Source: Ruminococcaceae bacterium UBA5413
Lineage (GTDB): Bacteria > Bacillota > Clostridia > Oscillospirales > Acutalibacteraceae
NCBI GenBank assembly: GCA_002409585.1
Contig: DHNP01000039.1
Span: 51,620-100,864, forward strand
Length of the DNA stretch: 49,245 nucleotides
Direction: 5' to 3'
Part shown: one piece after another, positions 41,033-48,856 of the stretch
How positions within the stretch are numbered: the stretch's first letter is position 1
How the letters are laid out: every line of letters begins with the position of its first letter
Notes under the pieces: model-generated
Database searches by the model: none
What the model was told of the DNA's origin: nothing
What the model saw: the letters and a program-made list of their open reading frames with translations, nothing else
Translations under genes and position numbers: made by a program

Positions 41033-42295
41033 TTGTATCCATATTTTAAGATAGATGAAAAAATACGGGAAGCAGGTAAAAAAGCCGCTGAAATGGCCGA
41101 ACCCGCAATAAAGAAGATAGATGCGGTGACAGACTACAACCAGCAGAAAATGCTTGCGGCTTTTATCAAAAACAGGGTGAGCGAAAGCCACTTCGCGGCT
41201 TCCACAGGCTACGGCTACGGCGACAGGGGGCGTGAAACGCTTGACCGCGTTTACGCGGATGCTTTCGGCGCGGAGGATGCTTTGGTAAGGCATAACTTCG
41301 TAAGCGGAACCCACGCTCTCACGGTTGCGCTTTTCGGAGTCCTGCGCCCGGGCGACACGATGCTCAGCGTTACCGGCTTACCTTACGACACGCTGCGCGC
41401 CGTCATAGGGCTTACGGGCGACGGGACAGGCTCCCTTAAAGAGTTTGGCATAAATTACGGGCAGGTGGACTTAACACCTGACGGAAAGCCTGACTATGAT
41501 GAAATACGCCGCCGCGTTAAACCGGGCTTAAAAATGGTATATATCCAGCGCTCACGCGGGTACAGCCTGCGGCCGTCACTTTTTGTGGAAGAAATAGAAA
41601 AGATTGCCCGCATCGCCAAGGAAAAAGCCCCGGACTGCATTGTCATGGTAGATAACTGCTACGGCGAATTTGTACAGGCGGAAGAACCCGTTTCGCGCGG
41701 AGCCGACCTTATGGCAGGTTCGCTTATAAAGAATCCGGGCGGCGGCATTGCACCTACGGGCGGCTACATAGCCGGCAGGGGCGACTTAGTTGAAAAATGT
41801 TCGTACAGGCTTACAACGCCAGGTACAGGCAGGGAACTTGGAGCGACGCTTGGCAACAACCGCGAGCTTTTCATGGGGGCGTTCCACGCTCCGCACGTAA
41901 CGGGTGAAGCGCTTAAGACCGCTGTTTTTACGTCTGCGCTGTTCAGCGTTTTAGGTTACGGCGTTACGCCTGAGTACGACGAACCGCGCGCCGACATAAT
42001 ACAGGCGATACTCCTGCGCAGTGAAAAGGCGCTGACGGCTTTTTGCAGGGGAATACAGAAAGGCGCGCCCGTCGATTCCTTCGTAGTCCCTGAGCCGTGG
42101 GACATGCCCGGCTACGACTGCAAGGTAATTATGGCGGCGGGGGCTTTTACGCTTGGTGCTTCCATAGACCTTTCTGCGGATGCTCCGCTAAGGGAGCCTT
42201 ACGCGGCTTGGATGCAGGGTGCGCTGAACTACCACAGCGGCAGGCTTGGCGCCATGCTGGCCGCACAGTCGATGGCAGATGAAAAGATATTATAA
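41033..42295 (+). CDS. methionine gamma-lyase-family PLP protein (YnbB / aluminium-resistance type)
   Basis: PLP enzyme of the Alum_res/YnbB family, 420 residues. Family signatures include the HFAASTGYGYGDRGRETL stretch (53-70), VSGTHALTVALF (phosphate site), VDNCYGEF (cofactor Asp207) and GSLIKNPGGG with Schiff-base Lys233. The family name comes from early aluminium-tolerance screens; the true substrate is unclear, and it is only distantly related to the enzyme at 1390. It starts with TTG about nine bases after AAGGAG. It is last in the M42-M42-GNAT unit. Confidence 0.88.
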   Translation: MYPYFKIDEKIREAGKKAAEMAEPAIKKIDAVTDYNQQKMLAAFIKNRVSESHFAASTGYGYGDRGRETLDRVYADAFGAEDALVRHNFVSGTHALTVALFGVLRPGDTMLSVTGLPYDTLRAVIGLTGDGTGSLKEFGINYGQVDLTPDGKPDYDEIRRRVKPGLKMVYIQRSRGYSLRPSLFVEEIEKIARIAKEKAPDCIVMVDNCYGEFVQAEEPVSRGADLMAGSLIKNPGGGIAPTGGYIAGRGDLVEKCSYRLTTPGTGRELGATLGNNRELFMGAFHAPHVTGEALKTAVFTSALFSVLGYGVTPEYDEPRADIIQAILLRSEKALTAFCRGIQKGAPVDSFVVPEPWDMPGYDCKVIMAAGAFTLGASIDLSADAPLREPYAAWMQGALNYHSGRLGAMLAAQSMADEKIL

Positions 42296-42379
42296 TAATA
42301 ACAATTATTGTTCCTATTTATGAGCAAATAATATTTTAAGGGGTATATAATATAACCGACATTACGGAGGTGTTATAAT

Positions 42380-42787
42380 ATGGTATATAAATTTACCAAG
42401 GATTTGGAAACCGGCAACGACCTTATCGACAGCGAGCATAGGCAGCTGTTTGATGCTATAAATAAGTTACTGGATGCGTGTACCGTAGGGCACGGGCGCG
42501 CGGAGATAGGCGAAGCCCTTGACTTTCTCAACAGTTATGTGAACAAGCACTTCAGCGATGAAGAAAATCTGCAGCTTAAGTACCGCTACCCGGATTACCC
42601 TAACCACAAAAAATACCACGAAACTTTTAAAAAAGTTGTACAGGGGCTGGTGGACGAATACAGGCAGCAGGGCGCGTCCATCGACCTCGTTGCAAAGACG
42701 AACACGAGCGTTGCCGGCTGGCTTTTAAACCATATCAAGAAAGAAGATGTGAAGGTAGCCGCCCACGTAAGGAAATGTACGTCATAA
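42380..42787 (+). CDS. bacteriohemerythrin
   Basis: Diiron O2-binding protein, 135 residues. All seven ligands are present: His20, His57 and Glu61 (HFSDE), His76 and His80 (HKKYH), His118 and Asp123 (HIKKED). These proteins bind O2 reversibly, and in anaerobes may act as O2 sensor, scavenger or carrier. CGGAGGTG precedes the ATG. A TATAAT lies at 42346-42351. It is not physically joined to the rubredoxin/FprA genes but would serve a related oxygen-defence role. Confidence 0.93.
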   Translation: MVYKFTKDLETGNDLIDSEHRQLFDAINKLLDACTVGHGRAEIGEALDFLNSYVNKHFSDEENLQLKYRYPDYPNHKKYHETFKKVVQGLVDEYRQQGASIDLVAKTNTSVAGWLLNHIKKEDVKVAAHVRKCTS

Positions 42788-42876
42788 TTAAAAGGAGCGC
42801 GTTATTTGCCGCTACATATCAGGCGTTACCAGGCAATCATTGGAAACCCAGGCATCCGTGCTTCCACATAGCTCAC

Positions 42877-42917
42877 GCCGGCTTTTGCCATTTTTACCTT
42901 TGATGGCAGGGGCCGGC
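42877..42917 (+). terminator. hairpin after hemerythrin (possible terminator)
   Basis: Two stacked stems: GCCGGC (42877-42882) with GCCGGC (42912-42917), inner TGCCAT (42886-42891) with ATGGCA (42903-42908). Followed by TTGTCC and a short T-run, so termination is plausible but not classic. Confidence 0.45.
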
Positions 42918-43015
42918 TTGTCCTTTTTCAGATATTAGTAAAATACGGTGGATTTTTTTATTATTTCAGGTATAATATAAAAGTAAAGGACTCTAATATA
43001 AAAAGGGGGATAATT

Positions 43016-43354
43016 ATGAATTCACTGTTTGGCGACGACCTTAAAAAAATCTTTTTGGCCGGACTTGGCGCCGTAGCCGTTACGAGCGAGAAGTCAAAGC
43101 AAATAGTAGACGACCTTGTCAAAAAGGGCGAACTTACGCTCGACCAGGGCAAAACACTCAACGAGGAGCTTAAGCACAACATAAAAGATAAGGTGAAAGA
43201 ACACGTAACCGTAACAGTGAACCAGCCAGCCGACATTGAAAGTATAAAGAAAGCCGTCGGGAATCTGAGCGGCAAAGAGCTTGAAGAATTAAAGGCCGAA
43301 ATAAGCAGGGTGGAAAACAGCGGCGCTGACGGAAAAAGCGAAAGCGAAGGGTAG
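43016..43354 (+). CDS. phasin-like coiled-coil protein
   Basis: A 112-residue protein, largely helical and charged, with the KKIFLAGLGAVAVTSEKSKQ N-terminus that resembles polyhydroxyalkanoate granule-associated (PhaF/PhaI-like) proteins, then a LVKKGELT turn and a long coiled coil (ESIKKAVGNLSGKELEEL). No polymer synthase is in the window, so granule binding is not implied. It ends one base before an ABC1/UbiB kinase, and the two are probably a functional pair. AAAAGGGGG precedes the ATG; a TATAAT lies at 42971-42976. Confidence 0.75.
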   Translation: MNSLFGDDLKKIFLAGLGAVAVTSEKSKQIVDDLVKKGELTLDQGKTLNEELKHNIKDKVKEHVTVTVNQPADIESIKKAVGNLSGKELEELKAEISRVENSGADGKSESEG

Positions 43355-43355
43355 C

Positions 43356-44948
43356 ATGCCAGAAAACAATTCCGCCGGCAATAAAAAGCGTTTTAACGAA
43401 ATACTCGGTGTGCTGCGGGCGCATAACGTGGCAAAGGGGCTTACACCGCAAAAGCTGCGCATGATTTTTGAGGACCTGGGCCCGACGTTTATAAAGTTTG
43501 GGCAGATAATGTCTATGCGGCCAGACATACTGCCGGCCGAGTACTGTGAAGAACTCAGCCGCCTGCGTGCTGACGTGCAGCCACTGCCTTTCCAAACCGT
43601 TAAGTCCGAAATAGAAAAAATGTACGGCAAGCCCATAGGCAATGTTTTTGCGCGCTTTGACAGTGAACCTCTCGGCAGCGCTTCCATAGCACAGGTACAC
43701 GGAGCCGAGCTTAAAAACGGCGAAAAGGTTGTAGTCAAGATAAAACGGCCGGGCATCTACGGCGTTATGTCGCGCGACGTTTCACTGCTGCGCAAGGCGT
43801 CCGGCCTTTTTAAAGTTATAGAAAAAACGGGGAACGCCATTGACTTTGGCCTTGTGACAGATGAAATGTGGGAGGCCGCCCGCCAGGAAATGGACTTTTT
43901 AAATGAAGCTGGGCAGGCTGAAAAGTTCAGGCAGTTAAACGCTGACGTCGCGTACGTCACAAGTCCGCGCGTCTACGGCGAGTACTCCACGTCGTCGGTT
44001 TTCGTCATGGAGTATATTGACGGTATACAGATAGACGACACGGAAAGCCTTAAGGAAGCAGGTTACGACTGTAACGAAATAGGGCTTAAGCTCGCGGAAA
44101 ATTATGCAAAGCAGGTCATAGAGGACGGATTTTTCCATGCGGATCCCCACCCGGGCAACCTCCGCGTGCGCGGCGGGAAAATCGTGTGGCTTGACATGGG
44201 CATGATGGGCAGGCTGTCTCCACGTGACAGGAACCTGCTTAAAAACGCTATTTACGCAGCCATATACAAAGATATAAGCGAGCTTGAGGAGCTGCTGCTT
44301 GCCTTTTGCGACCGCAGCGGCCCTGTTGACCATTCGCAGCTTTATACGGACATCGGCGATGTGTTTGACAAGTACTCAAACCTTGAAGTCGGAAGTATTA
44401 ACATTATAAAAGTACGCGACGATATAATGGCCGTGGCAAACAGGAACGGCCTTTCAATGCCGCGCGGGGTTTCCATGCTCGGGCGGGGGCTTGTTACGCT
44501 TGAGGGCGTCGTAGGTAAAATAAGCCCGGAAATAAACATAATGCAGATACTTGTAAACTATGTTTCCGGTAAAATGATTAAAGAACTGGACTTATCCGCG
44601 GAACTTAAAAATGCCTGCGTTTCAGTCCTGCGCTCAGGCAGGCGTGTGCCCGATATGCCGTCTCAGATGTCTGAAATACTTAAAATGGCTATAAAAGGGC
44701 AGCTGAAAACCAACGCGGAGCTTTCAGGCTCTAAAAAATTTTTGGACCGCCTTGACAACATGGCAGACAAGGTTTCCCTTGCCATTGTCGAGGCGGCTCT
44801 GCTTGCCGGAAGCGCCATGCTCTGCAGCAGCGCGGGCGGAAGGGGAAAGAGCTTTCTCGGGGTTCCGGTGCTTGGCGCAGCCGGCCTTGCGCTTTCGGCA
44901 ATACTCGGCGTGTATATGGTGTGGCTTATTTTTTTCAGTAAAAAATGA
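43356..44948 (+). CDS. ABC1/UbiB-family atypical kinase-like protein
   Basis: A 530-residue membrane-associated protein. The KxGQ loop of the family is seen as FIKFGQIMSMRPDILP (about 48-63), the Ala-rich nucleotide loop as PLGSASIAQVH, and the catalytic segment as FFHADPHPGNLR followed by WLDMGMMG. Two hydrophobic helices close the C-terminus. UbiB/COQ8 proteins support quinone or isoprenoid lipid metabolism; in anaerobic Firmicutes the target is unknown. The start follows GAAGGG and lies one base after the phasin-like gene. Confidence 0.88.
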   Translation: MPENNSAGNKKRFNEILGVLRAHNVAKGLTPQKLRMIFEDLGPTFIKFGQIMSMRPDILPAEYCEELSRLRADVQPLPFQTVKSEIEKMYGKPIGNVFARFDSEPLGSASIAQVHGAELKNGEKVVVKIKRPGIYGVMSRDVSLLRKASGLFKVIEKTGNAIDFGLVTDEMWEAARQEMDFLNEAGQAEKFRQLNADVAYVTSPRVYGEYSTSSVFVMEYIDGIQIDDTESLKEAGYDCNEIGLKLAENYAKQVIEDGFFHADPHPGNLRVRGGKIVWLDMGMMGRLSPRDRNLLKNAIYAAIYKDISELEELLLAFCDRSGPVDHSQLYTDIGDVFDKYSNLEVGSINIIKVRDDIMAVANRNGLSMPRGVSMLGRGLVTLEGVVGKISPEINIMQILVNYVSGKMIKELDLSAELKNACVSVLRSGRRVPDMPSQMSEILKMAIKGQLKTNAELSGSKKFLDRLDNMADKVSLAIVEAALLAGSAMLCSSAGGRGKSFLGVPVLGAAGLALSAILGVYMVWLIFFSKK

Positions 44949-45000
44949 TTTTTATGGCTGCGGTTTAATTTATATTTGATTTTATTATATGGAGGTATTT

Positions 45001-45495
45001 ATGAAAGGAAAAGAATTGAGAAAGACGGGCGGCCTTCCGGCCTACCTCGGAGCGGCGTGCGGGGTTCTGCTACTTATAAATACAGTGATAAGCATAAACA
45101 TAAGCCCTATTATTTCGTCGGCGGTGCTTAAAAGCCAGAACATGAGTGTTTCGGTAAATTCGTCTGTATATTTGGCCAACAATATTATCAGCTACATAGT
45201 TTACCCAGGCATATTCCTGATTTTACTTTTTATGGGTATGAATAAGTACAAAAGGGGCAAGGCGTTCGGCATAGTTTGGATTGTATTTTCATGCCTGTCG
45301 CTTGTGTCTTCCTTCGGCAGCCTTGCGCTCAAGTCTGAAACAACAATTATAACGAAAAACATAATCGACACGCTTGTCCCCGGAGGCATGGCGCTGTATA
45401 CCGCAGTCGGTCTGCTTGGCTCGGCGCTTATGCTCGCTTCATGCATAGTGTTTCTCAGAAGGTTTAAAACGCCTGCCGAAAGCGGCGGGGCCTGA
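45001..45495 (+). CDS. four-helix membrane protein of unknown function
   Basis: A 164-residue protein with about four hydrophobic segments (near 18-35, 65-85, 90-110 and 134-155) and basic ends. I recognise no family; the hydropathy is all that can be described. The ATG at 45001 follows ATGGAGGT; an in-frame ATG four codons earlier lacks spacing. It lies 52 bases after the ABC1 gene without a terminator, so it may be the last gene of that unit. Confidence 0.7.
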   Translation: MKGKELRKTGGLPAYLGAACGVLLLINTVISINISPIISSAVLKSQNMSVSVNSSVYLANNIISYIVYPGIFLILLFMGMNKYKRGKAFGIVWIVFSCLSLVSSFGSLALKSETTIITKNIIDTLVPGGMALYTAVGLLGSALMLASCIVFLRRFKTPAESGGA

Positions 45496-45565
45496 CACGG
45501 CGGGCAGGACGGTGCGGATTTAATTTTAAGTTTATTTATTATTAAAAAATTTACAATTAAGGCTC

Positions 45566-45594
45566 TTGTATTTTCCATAGGGTTGTATTAGAAT
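45566..45594 (+). promoter_or_regulatory. sigma-A promoter of htpG
   Basis: TTGTAT (45566-45571), 17-bp spacer, TAGAAT (45589-45594). The expected start (about 45601) lies in the CIRCE element. Confidence 0.65.
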
Positions 45595-45599
45595 ATGAA

Positions 45600-45626
45600 T
45601 TAGCACTTAAAGTGGCAGAGTGCTAA
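45600..45626 (+). promoter_or_regulatory. CIRCE element (HrcA operator)
   Basis: TTAGCACTT (45600-45608), nine-base spacer, GAGTGCTAA (45618-45626). The right arm is a perfect CIRCE half-site and the left arm differs in its last base. It covers the predicted transcription start of htpG, so HrcA should repress the gene until heat shock. Confidence 0.93.
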
Positions 45627-45651
45627 TTTTTTTTAAAGGGGATTAAAGCTT

Positions 45652-47541
45652 ATGGGAAAAAAGCAATTCAAAGCGGAGTCAAGGCGCTTGCTTGACCTTA
45701 TGATCAATTCTATTTATACGCATAAGGAAATATTTATGCGTGAATTGATATCTAACGCAAGCGACGCGATAGACAAGCTTTATTATAAGACGCTTACGGA
45801 AGGCAACACCGGTTTAAACCGCGATGATTTCGTAATAAATATCGTACCTGACAAAGAAAAAAAGACGCTTACCATTACCGACAACGGCTGCGGCATGACG
45901 AAGGACGAGCTTGAAAACAACCTCGGCACTATAGCTAAGAGCGGCTCGTTAAGCTTTAAAACCGAAAACGAGAAAAAAGAAGATATAGACATCATAGGCC
46001 AGTTCGGCGTAGGGTTTTACTCTGCGTTTATGGTCAGCAGCCTTGTAACGGTAACGAGCAAAGCTTTCGGCAGCGACGAGGCATGGCGCTGGGAGTCTGC
46101 CGGAACCGACGGCTACACCGTGGAGCCGTGCGAAAAAGACGGGCACGGCACCGAGATAGTGCTTAAGATAAAGCCTGACTCTGACGACGACAAGTACAGC
46201 CAGTTCCTTGAAAGCTACACTTTGCAGGGCTTAGTGAAAAAGTACTCGGACTATATAAGGTATCCTATAAAGATGGACGTCGAAAAAAGCCGCCTTAAAG
46301 AAGGCAGCAAGGACGAGTACGAAACATACACGGAAAACGAAACGCTTAACAGTATGGTGCCGATATGGCGTAAAAACAAAAGCGAAATTAAAGAAAATGA
46401 ATACAACGAATTTTATAAAAATAAGTTTTCCGATTACCAGGACCCCGCGAAAGTCATACACATGTATGTTGAAGGCACGGTAACGTTCCACGCGCTTATG
46501 TATATACCCGCGCACGCGCCGTTTAACTTCTACACTAAGGATTATGAAAAGGGCCTGCAGCTTTACTCGGACGGCGTGCTTATTATGGACAGGTGCTCCG
46601 ACCTGCTGCCTGATTACTTCAGCTTTGTGCGGGGCCTTGTTGACTCGCAGGACCTGTCGCTTAACATTTCCCGCGAAACTCTGCAGCATGACCGCAGGCT
46701 TAAGATTATAGCCGAGCGGCTGGAAAAGAAAATAAAGTCAGAACTTGAAAATATGCTCAACAACAAGCGCGGGGATTACGAAAATTTCTTCAAAAACTTC
46801 GGGCTTCAGTTAAAGTACGGCGTTTACCAGGACTTCGGCGCGCACAAAGACGCCATAAAAGACCTTTTGCTTTTCTATTCGTCAAGCGAAAAGAAACTCT
46901 CTACTTTAAAGGAATACACAGGGCGCATGAAAGCGGACCAAAAGTATATCTACTATGCTTGCGGCGACTCCGTCGAGAGGGTAGGCAAGCTGCCGCAGAC
47001 GGAAACAGTAAAGGAACACGGCTACGAAATACTTTATATGACAGACCCTATAGACGAGTTTGCGGTCCGTTCACTGCTTAAATACGACGACAAAGAGTTT
47101 AAGTCCGTCTCGGACGACGACCTCGGCCTTGAAACAGAGGAAGAAAAGAAAGAAGCCGCTAAACAGGTTGAAGAAAATAAAGACATGCTTGCCTTTATGA
47201 AAGATGCCCTTGGCGGCAAGGTAAGCAGCGTTATACTTTCACAGAAACTTAAAAAGCATCCGGTATGCCTTTCAACAAACGGAGCCATATCCATTGAAAT
47301 GGAAAAGGTCCTTAACTCGCTTCCCAACGCGGACAACGATAAAGTGAAAGCACAGCGCGTACTTGAGATAAACGCGAAGCACCCGCTTTTTACAAAGCTG
47401 TGCGACCTTTATAAAAACGACAAGGATAAGCTTAAGGAATACACCTCGCTGCTTTATACCCAGGCACTGCTCATAGAGGGAGTGGCGATTGACGACCCTG
47501 TGGAGTTTTCAAACCAGATATGCGGTTTAATGATAGGGTGA
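45652..47541 (+). CDS. htpG: chaperone HtpG (Hsp90)
   Basis: Cytoplasmic Hsp90, 629 residues. GHKL ATPase motifs: ELISNASDAIDKL (33-45), DNGCGMTKDEL (82-92), and GQFGVGFYSAFMV (about 118-130); the middle-domain Arg finger lies in SLNISRETLQ. The dimer domain is full length. AAAGGGG precedes the ATG. HrcA control through CIRCE makes this a class I heat-shock gene here, unlike Bacillus subtilis htpG, which is not CIRCE-controlled. Confidence 0.97.
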   Translation: MGKKQFKAESRRLLDLMINSIYTHKEIFMRELISNASDAIDKLYYKTLTEGNTGLNRDDFVINIVPDKEKKTLTITDNGCGMTKDELENNLGTIAKSGSLSFKTENEKKEDIDIIGQFGVGFYSAFMVSSLVTVTSKAFGSDEAWRWESAGTDGYTVEPCEKDGHGTEIVLKIKPDSDDDKYSQFLESYTLQGLVKKYSDYIRYPIKMDVEKSRLKEGSKDEYETYTENETLNSMVPIWRKNKSEIKENEYNEFYKNKFSDYQDPAKVIHMYVEGTVTFHALMYIPAHAPFNFYTKDYEKGLQLYSDGVLIMDRCSDLLPDYFSFVRGLVDSQDLSLNISRETLQHDRRLKIIAERLEKKIKSELENMLNNKRGDYENFFKNFGLQLKYGVYQDFGAHKDAIKDLLLFYSSSEKKLSTLKEYTGRMKADQKYIYYACGDSVERVGKLPQTETVKEHGYEILYMTDPIDEFAVRSLLKYDDKEFKSVSDDDLGLETEEEKKEAAKQVEENKDMLAFMKDALGGKVSSVILSQKLKKHPVCLSTNGAISIEMEKVLNSLPNADNDKVKAQRVLEINAKHPLFTKLCDLYKNDKDKLKEYTSLLYTQALLIEGVAIDDPVEFSNQICGLMIG

Positions 47542-47608
47542 GGGAAAGCCTGTACTGTTTAATTTTATAAATAATTTTTTATCGAACGTTAAAATATGGA
47601 GGGACGTA

Positions 47609-48049
47609 ATGGTAAGGAAAATCGGCGAAGAAGACAAGCAGTGTTATTTTAGTATGGCGAGGGATTTTTATTCTTCAGATGCCGTAGACCATGAGATACC
47701 CGAAGCTCATTTTTGTAGATCATTTGACGAGATGATGCGGTCTGACAATTATATGGCAGGGTATATTATTGAATGTGAGGGAAAGGCCGCCGGATATGCC
47801 GTTTTGGCTAAAACATTTTCACAGGAGGCGGGCGGCATGGTTTTGTGGATTGACGAGCTGTATGTTAAGCCGCAGTACCGATGCCACGGTTTAGGACACG
47901 AATTTTTTTCGTATTTAAAGCGGAACATGCCGGACAATATAAGACGCGTCCGGCTTGAAGTAGAGGACAGCAACGTAAGGGCGGCTGCACTTTATAAAGA
48001 AACCGGCTTTAAGTATTTAGATTACTCACAGATGATAAAAGAAATATAA
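47609..48049 (+). CDS. GNAT-family N-acetyltransferase
   Basis: A 146-residue stand-alone GNAT enzyme. Motif A is seen in LWIDELYVKPQYRCHGLGHEFF, and motif B in RLEVEDSNVRAAALYKETGFKYLDY. This pattern is common in amino-group acetylases of small molecules or proteins; the substrate is unknown. GGAGGGACG precedes the ATG. It converges on the sortase gene. Confidence 0.88.
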   Translation: MVRKIGEEDKQCYFSMARDFYSSDAVDHEIPEAHFCRSFDEMMRSDNYMAGYIIECEGKAAGYAVLAKTFSQEAGGMVLWIDELYVKPQYRCHGLGHEFFSYLKRNMPDNIRRVRLEVEDSNVRAAALYKETGFKYLDYSQMIKEI

Positions 48050-48087
48050 AAAAACGGCTCCGGAACGCTTACTGCGTGACGGAGCCG
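48048..48087 (-). terminator. intrinsic terminator of the sortase unit
   Basis: CGGCTCCG (48055-48062) pairs with CGGAGCCG (48080-48087), with inner ACGC/GCGT. On the minus strand the stem is followed by TTTTTTT, so it stops transcription from the sortase gene. Confidence 0.8.
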
Positions 48088-48113
48088 GTCTGCGCCAAGG
48101 GCCTAAACGTATG

Positions 48114-48767
48114 CTACGCCATAACGCCTTTGACAATAAGCCTGTAGGCATCGGAGCGAACAGGGGTGCAGGTTACGAGTGTTATTTCGCGGCCGCTGCT
48201 TTTTTCAAGCACGGAGACTTTTTCAGGGGTCACAACTTTTATTTCCGTTACAAGATATTTAAATGTGCTGTTTCCGCTTTCTACGAAAATCGGGTCGCCC
48301 TTTTGCACTTCGTCAAGGCGGTTGAAAAATTCGCCGAAAGTGTAGCTCCTGTGGCCTGCAACACAGAAGTTCCCTTTTTCGCCGGGCATAGCTGTTTTGG
48401 GGAAATGCCCGACAGCGTATTTGAGTGTTTGGGCAGAGACATCTTTTCCGATGCCGACTTCAAGGTTAATTCTCGGTATGCTTAAGATTCCGATTAAATT
48501 ATCGCCGTACTTTTGGGAAGACTGCTGTGATGACGGTGTGCTTACGGCAGAGGAGGCAGCGGCCGTGCTGGGCAAGCCGGAGGAACCGGCGGAGGAGCTT
48601 TCACCTTGTACAACGGAAATCCGGCTGCGGTAATCGTCAATCAGTTTTGACTGCTCATACCTTGTGTACAGCTTGGTTGAAACGGCTGCCGCTATCAACA
48701 CGCAGCCGGCAGCTATGAGAATTATGCCAAGGTGTTTTGTGATTAAAGAGAAAAATTTCCTGATCAT
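48114..48767 (-). CDS. sortase, probably class D
   Basis: Membrane-bound transpeptidase, 217 residues. N-terminal membrane helix (about 12-31), a Ser/Ala-rich spacer (55-85), then the sortase beta-barrel. The catalytic triad is His139 (AGHRSYTFGEFFNRL), Cys200 (LVTCTP) and Arg209. The GHR-TFG-F form and TCTP suggest class D. It follows an LPKTG gene on the same strand, which is its likely substrate. A candidate promoter lies at 48818-48845. Confidence 0.9.
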   Translation of the reverse strand: MIRKFFSLITKHLGIILIAAGCVLIAAAVSTKLYTRYEQSKLIDDYRSRISVVQGESSSAGSSGLPSTAAASSAVSTPSSQQSSQKYGDNLIGILSIPRINLEVGIGKDVSAQTLKYAVGHFPKTAMPGEKGNFCVAGHRSYTFGEFFNRLDEVQKGDPIFVESGNSTFKYLVTEIKVVTPEKVSVLEKSSGREITLVTCTPVRSDAYRLIVKGVMA

Positions 48768-48817
48768 TTGCCCATAGCCCTTAAATAAATTTTAGTATTT
48801 AAAATTTATTATGTGCC

Positions 48818-48845
48818 TGTATATAATTATTAAACTGACGGTCAA
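48818..48845 (-). promoter_or_regulatory. candidate promoter of the sortase gene
   Basis: On the minus strand TTGACC (48840-48845), 16-bp spacer, TATACA (48818-48823), 51 bases before the start. It could let the sortase be made apart from the upstream LPXTG gene. Confidence 0.45.
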
Positions 48846-48856
48846 CGCGGATTAGC

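Noticed and set aside
42796..42870. Possible 21-codon gene starting with TTG after AAAGGAG downstream of hemerythrin
   Set aside because: Too short, non-ATG start and no recognisable features beyond the ribosome-site-like sequence.
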